From: CAYRVX01 sp964427875
Lineage (GTDB): Bacteria > Planctomycetota > Phycisphaerae > SM23-33
NCBI GenBank assembly: GCA_964427875.1
Contig: CAYRVX010000009.1
Location: forward strand, 1 to 64,000
Direction: 5' to 3'
Length of the DNA stretch: 64,000 bases
Numbering within the stretch: position 1 is the first letter of the stretch; every line of letters starts with the position of its first letter. Made by a program: the position numbers and the translations under genes. A model generated the notes under the pieces. It was not told the origin of the DNA, ran no database searches, and worked only from the letters and a program-made list of their open reading frames with translations. This document shows, in pieces, positions 7,123-16,255 of the stretch.

Positions 7123-10005
7123 ATGACCGTGCAGGGGAGCATTCGAGGGCTGAAGCCGGCTGTGACGGCCGCCGCGGTCGGCGTGCTTCTCTGCGCCGCG
7201 GGGGCCCGGGGCGGGCACGTCGAGGCCCGCCCGGACGGCACGACGGTGATCCACATCACGCTCGGCCCGTGGGTCATGCCGCAATATCGCCAGACCGACA
7301 CGGCCACCCGCGCGGCGATGGCGGCCATCAAGGCATTCGAGAGGCGCTTTCCGGAGATCTTCGCCGAGCGATACCGCAACCGGTACAAGGCGGCCCCCGC
7401 GAGGTACGGCCGCTACAACTGGGACAAGGTCGCCGTCGAGCTGCACGAGCACTCGGGCATCCAGGTCGAGGGCGTCGAGACCGACCTGCTGGCCATCGCG
7501 GGCAAGGTCGCGCCCGACGTGCTCTACGTCAACTTCCGCAAGTCCGACAACTACATCCAGAACAGCTTCCTCTACCCGCTGGACAATCCCGAGGACCACT
7601 ACCTCACGAGCATGACGGCCGAGCAGATCGACTTTCGGGTCCATCCGAAGATCTGGCCGGTGATCAAGCGGATCGGCCCGGACCAGGCGCGCTACCGCAA
7701 CGTCCGGCTCGACGGCGGCGAGGTGAAGGAGACCGGCCGGGCGCGCGGGCGCGTCTGGGCGGTGCCCTACGGCGGGGCGCTGGGAAAGGTGCTGCTGTTC
7801 CGCCGGGACCTCTTCGACGAGAAGAACATCCCCTATCCCACGGCCGAGTGGACCTGGGACGACCTGCTGGGCGCCGCCAGGAAGATCACCGACCCGCGGC
7901 GGGGCATCTACGGCATGCGCCTGGGTCGGGGCAAGCACGAGTCGTGGTACTGGGTGACGTTCCTCTGGTCGGCCGGCGGGGAGGTGATGGTCTACAACGA
8001 GGAGACCGACGAGTGGCGGTGCGTCTTCGACTCTCGCGCCGCGGCCGTCGCACTGGACTTCTACACCCGCCTCTGCGCCGAGAAGTGGATCGACGAGGAC
8101 GGCAGGATCCGCCGCGGCTACGTGCACAAGGAGGAGGGCTGGGCCGCCGGCCAGACCAAGTGGGACCGCGGCGAGATCGGCATGTACCTGGATTACATCG
8201 ACGAGAGGCTCTTCTCGAAGATCAACCCGGAGCTGACCGGCATGGTCCCCGTGCCGCTGGGCCCCTCGGGCCCGGACGGCAAGCGCGTTCGCGGCGCGGA
8301 GCTCAACAGCCGCATGATGGGCCTGTTCGCCGGCATCAGGGACCCCGTCGTCCGCGACGCCTCCTGGGAGTACATCCGCTTCTTCGACTGCAAGGAGGCG
8401 ATGGCCATCAAGACCCGCGTGATGGTCGAGGGCGGCTTCGGGCAGTTCGTCAATCCCAAGTACCTTCGCATGTTCGGCTACCCGGAGGTCATCCGCCTCG
8501 CGCCGAGGGGCTGGGCGGAGACGTTCGAGATTGCGATCGAGACGGGCAAGCCCGAGCCCTACGGGCGCAACAGCAACTACGCCTACGACCTGATGACCTT
8601 CCCCATCCAGGAGGCGGAGCAGTTGGCGATGAAGGACCAACTGCCCGCCGATCCGAACGAGCGCCTGGACGTGATGCAGCAACTGCTGCGCTACTGGAAC
8701 GGCCGGGCCAACGAGGAGATGATCGGCATCATCACGCCGCAGGAGCGGCGCAAGAGGGACGTCTGCGCGACGCTGGTCCTGCTGGAGATCGTCGCCCTCT
8801 TCGTCCTCGTCTTCCGGCGAATCGCCAGGGCCTTCACCTCGCCCCAGGCCGAAGTCGGCCAGAAGGTCCGCTGGGGCTTCCGAAAGTACGCCTGGGCGTA
8901 CGTCCTCCTCCTGCCGGCGGGGCTGACGATCCTCCTCTGGAAGTACATCCCGCTGGCCCGCGGATCGATCATGGCCTTCCAGGACTACCGGCTGCTCCGC
9001 GCCAGCGCGTGGGTGTGGGTGCAGAACTTCGGGAACCTGCTGGCCGACCGCCTCTGGTGGCAGGCCGTCTGGAACGCCGTCCGCTACAGCTTCCTCGTCA
9101 TGTCGCTGACCTTCCTGCCTCCCATCGTGCTGGCCGTCCTCCTCCAGGAGGTGCCGCGGGGGAAGATCCTCTTCCGGACGATCTTCTACCTCCCGGCCGT
9201 CACGACGGCGCTCGTGCTGATCATCATGTGGAAGCAGTTCTACGAGGCCTCTGAGCACGGCGCGCTGAACAGGATCATCGTGCCGATCCCGGCGATCGTG
9301 TTCGTGGGAATCGGCCTCCTGCTGCTCGGCATCGCCCTGCTGTTCGTCCGGCGGATGATGTACCACGGGATGCGCCTCTCGGCCGTGCTCTTCGCCGGCG
9401 GCGGCGTGCTGCTGTTCCTTCTCTGCGGCGCGCTGGCGTGGCGGGCCCTTTCGCCGGCCGGCGAGAAATGGTTCGAGTGCTTCACGCCCCAGGCGGGGCA
9501 GTGGCTGCCGCGGCTGCTGCCGCGTCTCCTCCAGGGCGCGCCCGAGCCGTACCATTGGCGCAGCGACCCCGACACGGCCATGCTGACCGTCATCATCCCC
9601 ATGGTCTGGGCGGGCATGGGCCCGGGGTGCCTGATCTACCTGGCCGCGCTCAAGGGCATCTCCGACGACTTCTACGAGGCGGCCGACCTCGACGGGGCCA
9701 CGTTCATCGACAAGATCCTCTTCGTGGTCTTCCCCATGCTCAAGCCGCTGATCCTGATCAACTTCCTCGGCGTGTTCATCGCGTCGTTCTACGGGGCGAC
9801 GGCGATGATCATGGTGATGACCGGCGGCGGGGCGAACACCGAGGTCGCCGGGTTGCACATATTCTACAAGGCGTTCATCTACCTCAAGTTCGGGCCCGCC
9901 ACGGCGATGGCGTGGGTCCTCGCGGCGATGTTGATCGGATTCACCGTGTACCAATTGCGGATCCTCTCCCGGCTGGAGTTCCGGACCACGGGCGCCAAGG
10001 AGTAG
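7123..10005 (+). CDS. Sugar ABC importer: binding protein fused to MalF-type permease (copy 1)
   Basis: A 960-residue fusion. A signal peptide (1-30) is followed by a family-1 extracellular solute-binding domain (about 40-540), a linking membrane helix (about 546-566), a basic cytoplasmic stretch, then a complete MalF/UgpA-type permease (about 588-960). The permease has the ATPase-docking EAA loop in the form YEAADLDGAT. An extra pair of membrane helices (around residues 725-775) interrupts the permease relative to copy 2. In CUT1 importers the binding protein is normally a separate, mobile protein; here it is tethered to the channel. The gene ends 3 nt before the MalG-type permease, and nagB follows, suggesting amino-sugar import. 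No ATPase lies nearby. The ATG at 7123 follows GAGAGGAG at about 13-nt spacing; the GTG at 7120 is possible. Confidence 0.88.
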   Translation: MTVQGSIRGLKPAVTAAAVGVLLCAAGARGGHVEARPDGTTVIHITLGPWVMPQYRQTDTATRAAMAAIKAFERRFPEIFAERYRNRYKAAPARYGRYNWDKVAVELHEHSGIQVEGVETDLLAIAGKVAPDVLYVNFRKSDNYIQNSFLYPLDNPEDHYLTSMTAEQIDFRVHPKIWPVIKRIGPDQARYRNVRLDGGEVKETGRARGRVWAVPYGGALGKVLLFRRDLFDEKNIPYPTAEWTWDDLLGAARKITDPRRGIYGMRLGRGKHESWYWVTFLWSAGGEVMVYNEETDEWRCVFDSRAAAVALDFYTRLCAEKWIDEDGRIRRGYVHKEEGWAAGQTKWDRGEIGMYLDYIDERLFSKINPELTGMVPVPLGPSGPDGKRVRGAELNSRMMGLFAGIRDPVVRDASWEYIRFFDCKEAMAIKTRVMVEGGFGQFVNPKYLRMFGYPEVIRLAPRGWAETFEIAIETGKPEPYGRNSNYAYDLMTFPIQEAEQLAMKDQLPADPNERLDVMQQLLRYWNGRANEEMIGIITPQERRKRDVCATLVLLEIVALFVLVFRRIARAFTSPQAEVGQKVRWGFRKYAWAYVLLLPAGLTILLWKYIPLARGSIMAFQDYRLLRASAWVWVQNFGNLLADRLWWQAVWNAVRYSFLVMSLTFLPPIVLAVLLQEVPRGKILFRTIFYLPAVTTALVLIIMWKQFYEASEHGALNRIIVPIPAIVFVGIGLLLLGIALLFVRRMMYHGMRLSAVLFAGGGVLLFLLCGALAWRALSPAGEKWFECFTPQAGQWLPRLLPRLLQGAPEPYHWRSDPDTAMLTVIIPMVWAGMGPGCLIYLAALKGISDDFYEAADLDGATFIDKILFVVFPMLKPLILINFLGVFIASFYGATAMIMVMTGGGANTEVAGLHIFYKAFIYLKFGPATAMAWVLAAMLIGFTVYQLRILSRLEFRTTGAKE

Positions 10006-10008
10006 ACG

Positions 10009-11925
10009 ATGCCGATCATCTCCCGGATAGGCCGTCGCAGCCCGAAGGTCCGGATGCTCGTCGCCGGCATCTACGGCCTGCTGATCGCCGGGTCGGTGAC
10101 GATGCTCTACCCGTTTGCCCTGATGATCGCCGGCAGCACGAAGAGCTCGGCCGACAAGGCTGAGTTGCGGGTCGTGCCCGGTTACCTCACCAGCGACGCG
10201 CGGCTGTGGGCCAAGCACGTCGAGGGGCTGTTCAACGAGTCCGTGGAGGTGATGCGCCAGGTGCACGACACCGACACGCCGGCGTTTCGGATGGCGGTCC
10301 CGCCAAAGCGGCCGAACCCAAGGCTCGTGGACGCCTGGCTGGCCCTCCTGGCCGACGCCGAGCTGCCCCACTACGCCTACACGGTCGGATACGTCGAGGT
10401 GCCCGTCTCGCGAAAGGCCTCGCCCCACAACCTCCGGGCGCTCAAGGAGGAGATGATCGAGCGGTTCGACGGCGACATCGACCGGTGCAACCAGGCCCTC
10501 GGCACGGAGTTCGCCGACTGGAACGGATTCTACTTCCAGGCCGAGCGGTATCTCCAGCGGCGGGACAAGCCGCGCCGCACCGGCCTGGGCGAGGCGATCC
10601 GCGAGTTCAAGGCCCGCCGGCCGGTCCACGAACGCTACTACTTCACGCCCGAGGGCTTCTTCAAGTACCAGTTCCTCAAGACGCAGTACACGCGCGACAT
10701 CGACAACTACAACCGCGAGCACGGTACGAGCTACGCGTCATATGACCAGGTGCACCTCGACCGCCGGCTGCCCACCGGCCCCGGCCGGACTGACAAGGAA
10801 CGGGCCGACTGGGACGAGTTCGTCCGAACCATCCTGAACCTGTTCTGGGTCCGCGCCGACCAGCAGGCCGCGCCGATCTACCGCCGCTTCCTGAAGGCCA
10901 AGTACCAGGACGTCGCGGCACTCAACCGAAACTACCACGCGAGCTACGCCGCCTTCGACGACGTGCCGCTGATCGACGAGCCGCCCGCCGGCGGGCTGGC
11001 CCTTTCCGACTGGGACGCGCTGCTTCAGGGCTGGAAGGACCCCGGCACCGGCGAGATGCACACCCTGCCGACCGGGATGGTCCGCGTCCACAGCGTGGAC
11101 TTCCTCTTCCGCGACCACCTGAAGGGCAAGTACGGCTCGATCGAAAAGGTCAACGCCGCCCTGGGCACGAGCTTCGGCGGCTGGCTCGACATCCTCCCGC
11201 CGCAGCGCGAAGCGCACTGGCTGGCCTTCCGCCGGCGGACAGGCGAATTGCGAAGGGAGTTCACCGCCCGCAACTACATCGCCGTGATCGACTACATCGT
11301 CCTGCACGGGCGCGGCATCCTGAACACGGCGATCTACTGCGCCCTGGCCGTGGTCGGGGCGCTCCTGGTCAACCCCCTGGCGGCCTATGCCCTCAGCCGC
11401 TACAAGCCCCCCTCGTCCTACAAGGTGCTGCTGTTCCTGATGCTGACGATGGCCTTCCCGCCCATGGTCGCGCAGATCCCCACGTTCCTGATGCTGCGGC
11501 AGTTCAACCTGCTGAACACCTTCGGCGCGCTGATCCTGCCGGGGCTGGCCAACGGGTACGCGATCTTCCTGCTGAAGGGCTTCTTCGACTCCCAGCCGAA
11601 GGAGCTGTACGAGTCGGCCTCGCTCGACGGGGCGGGCGAGTTCCGCATCTTCTGGCAGATCACGATGAGCCTCTCCAAGCCGATCCTGGCGGTGATCGCC
11701 CTGAACGCCTTCCGGATGGCCTACGCCAACTTCATGTTCGCGCTGCTGATCTGCCAGGACAAGAAGATGTGGACGCTGATGGTCTGGCTGTACGACCTTC
11801 AGCGCGACAGCAGCCCCGGCGTGATCTACGCCTCCCTGCTGATCGCCGCGATCCCGATCTTCATCATGTTCCTGCTGTGCCAGAACATCATCATGCGAGG
11901 CATCGTCGTGCCGGTCGAGAAATAG
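10009..11925 (+). CDS. MalG-type sugar ABC permease with ~380-residue extracytoplasmic insert (copy 1)
   Basis: A 638-residue inner-membrane permease, about twice the normal MalG length. A basic N-terminus and TM1 (about 15-38) are followed by a hydrophilic insert (about 45-425); the standard MalG core then resumes at TM2 (about 433), with an EAA loop YESASLDGAGEF and the C-terminal GIVVPVEK. By the positive-inside rule the insert faces outward, where it could meet the tethered binding protein. It holds four loose repeats with the pattern Y-x3-I-x3-N-x3-GTSY-x-SFDDV-xLP, for example around GTSYASYDQV and GTSFGGWLDI. The same pattern is seen in GH42-type beta-galactosidases, including the GH42-like gene in this window. 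It is translationally linked to the fusion gene before it. Confidence 0.88.
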   Translation: MPIISRIGRRSPKVRMLVAGIYGLLIAGSVTMLYPFALMIAGSTKSSADKAELRVVPGYLTSDARLWAKHVEGLFNESVEVMRQVHDTDTPAFRMAVPPKRPNPRLVDAWLALLADAELPHYAYTVGYVEVPVSRKASPHNLRALKEEMIERFDGDIDRCNQALGTEFADWNGFYFQAERYLQRRDKPRRTGLGEAIREFKARRPVHERYYFTPEGFFKYQFLKTQYTRDIDNYNREHGTSYASYDQVHLDRRLPTGPGRTDKERADWDEFVRTILNLFWVRADQQAAPIYRRFLKAKYQDVAALNRNYHASYAAFDDVPLIDEPPAGGLALSDWDALLQGWKDPGTGEMHTLPTGMVRVHSVDFLFRDHLKGKYGSIEKVNAALGTSFGGWLDILPPQREAHWLAFRRRTGELRREFTARNYIAVIDYIVLHGRGILNTAIYCALAVVGALLVNPLAAYALSRYKPPSSYKVLLFLMLTMAFPPMVAQIPTFLMLRQFNLLNTFGALILPGLANGYAIFLLKGFFDSQPKELYESASLDGAGEFRIFWQITMSLSKPILAVIALNAFRMAYANFMFALLICQDKKMWTLMVWLYDLQRDSSPGVIYASLLIAAIPIFIMFLLCQNIIMRGIVVPVEK

Positions 11926-11946
11926 CCCATGGAAAGGAGTCACGGC

Positions 11947-12684
11947 ATGGAAATCCGGATCTTCAAGACGAAGGACGAGATGGGCGACGCCGCGGCGGCG
12001 CTGGCGGCCCAGCGGATCAACGCGGCCGTCGCCGAGAGAGGCGAGGCCAACATCATCCTCGCCACGGGCGCCAGCCAGTTCGAGATGCTCGCCGCCCTGG
12101 TCACGAAGGACGTGGACTTCTCCAAGGTGACGGCGTTCCACCTCGACGAGTACGTCGGTATGGCCGAGACGCACCCCGCGAGCTTCCGGAAGTACCTCAA
12201 GGAGCGGTTCCACGAGAAGGTCCCGCACCTCGCGGCGTTTCATTACATCGACGGCGAGGCCGACCCGGCCGCCGAGTGCAGACGCGTGGGCGACATCATC
12301 CGCCGGCATCCCATCGACGTGGCGTGCGTGGGCATCGGCGAGAACGGGCACCTGGCCTTCAACGACCCGCCGGCCGACTTCGACACCGAGGAGCCCTACA
12401 TCGTCGTGGAGCTGGACGAGGCCTGCCGGAAGCAGCAGCTCGGGGAGGGCTGGTTTGCGACCTTCGACGACGTGCCGACCCGGGCGATCTCGATGAGCAT
12501 TCGGCAGATCATGGCCAGCCGCTGCATCGTCTGCACCGTGCCCGACGAGCGAAAGGCCGTGGCCGTCCGGAACACGTTAGAGGCCGAGGTCTCCAACACG
12601 GTCCCCGCGTCGATCCTCCGTGAGCACGCCGACTGCCACCTGTTCCTCGACGCCCCCGCCGCGTCGCTGCTGGGCGACGTTTGA
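11947..12684 (+). CDS. nagB: Glucosamine-6-phosphate deaminase
   Basis: A 245-residue cytoplasmic enzyme converting glucosamine 6-phosphate to fructose 6-phosphate and ammonia. Signature motifs are HLDEYVG (about residue 65) with the catalytic Asp and GIGENGHLAFNDPP (about 129-142) with the ring-opening His and acid pair typical of NagB. Length fits the family. The start at 11947 is preferred to an in-frame ATG at 11929 because GGAAAGGAG lies 7 nt upstream. It is the third gene of the importer operon (21 nt after the permease), so the importer probably brings in amino sugars; NagA, the previous step, lies 1.5 kb downstream. Confidence 0.92.
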   Translation: MEIRIFKTKDEMGDAAAALAAQRINAAVAERGEANIILATGASQFEMLAALVTKDVDFSKVTAFHLDEYVGMAETHPASFRKYLKERFHEKVPHLAAFHYIDGEADPAAECRRVGDIIRRHPIDVACVGIGENGHLAFNDPPADFDTEEPYIVVELDEACRKQQLGEGWFATFDDVPTRAISMSIRQIMASRCIVCTVPDERKAVAVRNTLEAEVSNTVPASILREHADCHLFLDAPAASLLGDV

Positions 12685-12710
12685 GATGCGCCACGGGCAA
12701 GCGTGAACTG

Positions 12711-14004
12711 CTAACCTGCGTCTTCCGCCTTCCTTTGCCGCGTTGTTGCGCAGCCCCAGACACGCACACGGCGGTTCCTGTGCGGCCGGAACTTCACCGT
12801 AACGGTGTCCTTGCCCTTGGTAAGCCCCGGCGGAATCCCGTACTCAACGCAGTGCTCCCACCTGGCGCTGAGGTCATACGGCCGCTTCGTGGCAATGACC
12901 TTCTCATCGACCAGAATGTCAAACGAAGCGTCACAGTGCCGGTTCGGCCCGAGGAGCGCTGAGGCAGGGCGAAAGACCCGGAAGGTATAGAAAACCAGCA
13001 GGTTCATCGGCTCATCGGGAAGCACTTTCATGTCCCAACTGAACCACGCGTCGTTGAAGGCATGAATCATCCCCCAGCCGTACTTGGCGCCCTTCTCGCG
13101 TCGATTGCGATACGCGACGCGCTCGCTCTCATCGCGGGGATAGACAAGGTCCACCAGCCTCGCCTTGCGATTCAGGAACCTCGCGTGCTCTTCCCGAATC
13201 CGCTTCAGTCGTGGATCACTCCCGTCTCTGGCCATGACCCGGTACACGGCGAAGCGCTTCCCGCCGGCATCCGTCGTCGGGGTCCTCTTCTGTGGAGTGG
13301 CACTGCCGGCCTTGGGCTGCCACCATAATTGACCGAATGTATCGATCAGGTCCTCGTAGTTGCCGCGCGTCCTGGGACGGAGAACATTGTACGGCCGCAG
13401 GGCGACGTCCCTGGGCTGGCCAATCGTCCGGAAAGCGAGGACCTCGCCTTTGACAGGCTTGATCCAGGCATTCAGGCGGCTCAGGTCGCCAGTGAAATAG
13501 TACTCCGCCGGAACCAGCTCATCCATCAGCCGGCCTTTCAGGATGAAGGTCCCTTTCCCGCCGCGGACGCCCTGGAATATGGCGGGATCGTCTGTGGTAA
13601 CGGTGAGGTCCGCCCAGTCGGCATGATCGCCGCCAACACCGTCGCCTCCGTCCCTGACGACCAGCTTGAGCGTCTTTCCTCCCTTCAGGGATACGTCCAC
13701 CTTCCTGGACTCTTTCCTGCCTTTGAGAATCCCACTGTTGAATATCTCTTTGTCGTCCAGGTAGACGACAAACGCCACGCTGCCGCCGGACTCACAATCG
13801 GGGCCGACCGTCGCCGGATGCTTTCTGGACATCCGCGAGACCGGTGACGACCTCGTCGGACCTTCGCTTGAGGGCTCCATCGCCCGTGGCGGCGACCATC
13901 ATGGCGAAGGCCGAGAGAAGATGCCCGGAGAACTGCCCCCGGGCCCGTGCACATTGAGGGCACAGTGTGGCTGCAAGCAGAATGAATGATGCGGACCTTG
14001 TCAT
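12711..14004 (-). pseudogene. Internally deleted GH127-type glycosidase gene carrying an NPCBM domain
   Basis: Two minus-strand frames make up one decayed gene. The 5' part (ATG at 14004) encodes a signal peptide MTRSASFILLAATL and then GHLLSAFAMMVAATGD, matching the first catalytic helices of GH127 beta-L-arabinofuranosidases. Around 13,830 the reading frame shifts. The rest (to the stop at 12711) encodes an NPCBM-type module (GGSVAFVVYLDD, DHADWADLTV) and the C-terminal GH127 beta-domains (CDASFDILVDEKVIA, LTKGKDTVTVKF). Most of the (alpha/alpha)6 catalytic domain is missing. The 3' part is an open frame of 389 codons but probably makes no active enzyme. Base composition is visibly less GC-rich than the neighbours. 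It sits antisense between nagB and nagA. Confidence 0.75.
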
Positions 14005-14246
14005 GGAACTTCTCCCGCCGACGCCCCGGCTCCGCAACAAACCCGGACACAGGAAGAGAAACCTACGAGATACCGTCTCTTGTTTATCACATTCCAGCCA
14101 AGGGATTATTGCCTGTGCGACCGCCAGGGGAAGCAATCTGGACTCCGACGAGAACTTAATCTTCTTCATTATCCCCTGCATCCCCTGCATCCTTGCGATA
14201 GAATCTTGGTGATCTTCGTGGGCTTTGTGGCCAACAAGGACGAGTC

Positions 14247-15227
14247 ATGGAAGTCCCGGGCTTAGTGGACCTCCAGGTCAACGGATACCTGGGCCACGAC
14301 TTCAACGGAAACGAGCTGACCGCCGAGACCTTCGCCGAGGCGTGCCGCGAGGTCCTCGCCGCGGGCACGGCGGCGTTCCTGCCGACCGTCAGCACCGCGC
14401 CGGTGGCGATCTACGAGCGCAACCTGCCGTTCATGGCCGAGGTGCTCCAGGCGGAGGAGTTCCGCGGCCGCGTCCTGGGCATCCACCTGGAGGGCCCGTT
14501 CCTTTCCCCCGAGCCCGGCGCCCGCGGCGCGCACAACCCGGACTGGATGCGCCCCGGCGACCTGGACCTGCTCAAGCGCCTGCTTGACCTGGCCGGCGGG
14601 CACGTCCGGCTGCTGACGGTCGCGCCCGAGGCCGAGGGCGCCGAGGAGCTGGCCCGTTACGCCGTCGGCCAGGGCATCGCCGTCGCGGTCGGGCACACCC
14701 TGGCCGGTCCCGAGGACCTGGCGCGAATGGTGGACGCCGGCGCGACGGCGTTCACCCACCTCGGCAACGGCCTGCCGAACCTGATCCCCCGCCACCACAA
14801 CCCGATCTGGGCGGCCCTGGCCAACGACGACCTGTCCATCACGATCATCACCGACGGCCATCACCTGCCGCCTGCGGCCATCAAGACCATGATCCGCGCC
14901 AAGGGCGTGGCGAAAACGATCGTCGTCAGCGACGCGTCGCACCTGGCCGGGCTGCCCCCGGGACGCTACAGCACGCCCGACAACGAGGTGATCCTCCTCG
15001 AGCCTTCGGGCAGGCTGCACAACCCCGAGAAGCAGTGCCTCGTGGGCTCTTCCGCCACGATGATCCAATGCATGAACCACCTGGCCTCTCTGGGGACGCT
15101 GACGGCGCCCGAGCTCCTGGCCGTCGGCTTCCATAACCCGCTGGGCCTGATCGGCGCAGAAGCCGCCGACCTGCTGGCCGAAGGCGGGATCGACTACGAC
15201 GAAGAGACGCGCACGTTCCGCTCCTGA
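14247..15227 (+). CDS. nagA: N-acetylglucosamine-6-phosphate deacetylase
   Basis: A 326-residue amidohydrolase-fold enzyme removing acetyl from GlcNAc-6-phosphate to feed NagB. It starts directly at the barrel (PGLVDLQVNG) and lacks the small N-terminal beta-sandwich strands of longer NagA proteins, a form I associate with planctomycetes. Metal and active-site motifs are present: HLEGPF (Glu), AVGHTLAG (His), FTHLGNG (His) and VSDASHLAG (catalytic Asp). An AAGGA lies about 7 nt upstream of the ATG. It follows the nagB operon on the same strand but is separated from it by the GH127 pseudogene, so it may need its own promoter. Confidence 0.9.
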   Translation: MEVPGLVDLQVNGYLGHDFNGNELTAETFAEACREVLAAGTAAFLPTVSTAPVAIYERNLPFMAEVLQAEEFRGRVLGIHLEGPFLSPEPGARGAHNPDWMRPGDLDLLKRLLDLAGGHVRLLTVAPEAEGAEELARYAVGQGIAVAVGHTLAGPEDLARMVDAGATAFTHLGNGLPNLIPRHHNPIWAALANDDLSITIITDGHHLPPAAIKTMIRAKGVAKTIVVSDASHLAGLPPGRYSTPDNEVILLEPSGRLHNPEKQCLVGSSATMIQCMNHLASLGTLTAPELLAVGFHNPLGLIGAEAADLLAEGGIDYDEETRTFRS

Positions 15228-15313
15228 CATCGCTGGGCTTTCCACTTCAACATATCCGATGCGTTCGTCCGATGGAGAGGATGTAGAAGTGACGTGGCAC
15301 AGGGATCAGGGCC

Positions 15314-16157
15314 ATGCGGATCGTCTTGCTTTATCCGCCGCCGTGGAAGATTGCGGCCGCGGGCGGCGCGCCCGACGCTTCCGGCGACGGGCCTCCGCCG
15401 GGCGCGGCCGGCCTGGACACGAAGGGCGATTTCGCCACGGCGCCTTACGGGCTGCTGTCGCTGGCTGCACAGGCGCTGCGAGCGGGGCATCAGGTCAAGG
15501 TGCTCAATCTCTCGACGTTCGCTTGGCCGGACGTGGAGGCACTGGTCCGCGGGCTGACGGCCGACGTGTACGGACTGACGTGCTTCACCTCGAACCGCCG
15601 CGGCGTGAAGCTCGTGGCCGAGTGCATCCGGCGGCATCACGGCGGCGCGCATATCGTCGGCGGCGGGCCGCACGTCAGCGCGCTGCCGACCGAGACGCTC
15701 AGACACTACCCCGCGATCGACACGGTGGTGATCGGCGAAGGCGAGGAGACGTTCCTGGAGCTGATCGGCCGCCTGGAGGCGGGGCAGCCGACGGAGGGGA
15801 TCCCCGGCACGGCCTGGCGGGCCGGCGAGGCCGTCCGGACGGGTCCGCCACGCGAGCGGATCCGCGACCTCGACGGCCACGCGCCTGGCGAACAACTGCG
15901 GGCTCCGCGTCCGGTACTACATGATGGCGGGCAACCGGGGCGAGTCGGCCAGGACGTTCCAGGAGAGCCTCAGCCTGCTGGAGACCGCCAGGCCCCACGA
16001 ATACAACTTCACCGTCCTGTCGGTCTATCCCGGGACGACGGAGTTTGAGGTCCTCAAGCGCAGGGCGCGCTTCCTCCACGTCCGCCCCGGCCCTTTGCCC
16101 GCCGACTGCTGCGACTGGCCCGCCCGCCGGGTGCAAGCCGTCACAGCCCCGGCCTGA
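15314..16157 (+). pseudogene. Internally deleted B12-binding radical SAM gene
   Basis: The first frame (from 15314) encodes about 190 residues of a B12-binding Rossmann domain: MRIVLLYPPPW at the start, VGGGPHVSALPTET, and VVIGEGEETFLELI before the usual linker RIRDLDG. Near 15,885 the sensible reading moves to another frame, where LRVRYYMMAGNRGES, TFQESLSLLETA and LSVYPGTTEFEVLK are the C-terminal part of a radical SAM barrel. The CxxxCxxC iron-sulfur core that belongs between them is absent, and the downstream frame ends after about 75 more residues. So an internal deletion with frame change, and probably C-terminal loss, has inactivated the gene. The pattern resembles that of the GH127 pseudogene 2 kb away. 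Confidence 0.75.
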
Positions 16158-16182
16158 CGCCGGAGAAACTCCGAATCGACCG

Positions 16183-16225
16183 TTGCGATCATCAGCCGGA
16201 TGTGTAAGAATCAGATTGGTAAGAG
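16183..16225 (+). promoter_or_regulatory. Putative promoter and operator of the VapBC-type pair
   Basis: TTGCGA (16183-16188), a 16-nt spacer and a weak -10 TAAGAA (16205-16210). Two direct GTAAGA copies at 16204-16209 and 16219-16224 overlap and follow the -10. Direct or inverted repeats at this place are typical binding sites for AbrB-type antitoxins that repress their own operon. Confidence 0.4.
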
Positions 16226-16255
16226 TACGACACTGGATGGATCAGGAGAACGACT

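Noticed and set aside
13967..14212. 81-codon plus-strand frame across the start of the GH127 pseudogene
   Set aside because: No ribosome site or domain; it lies antisense to the signal-peptide region and the AT-richer gap before nagA.
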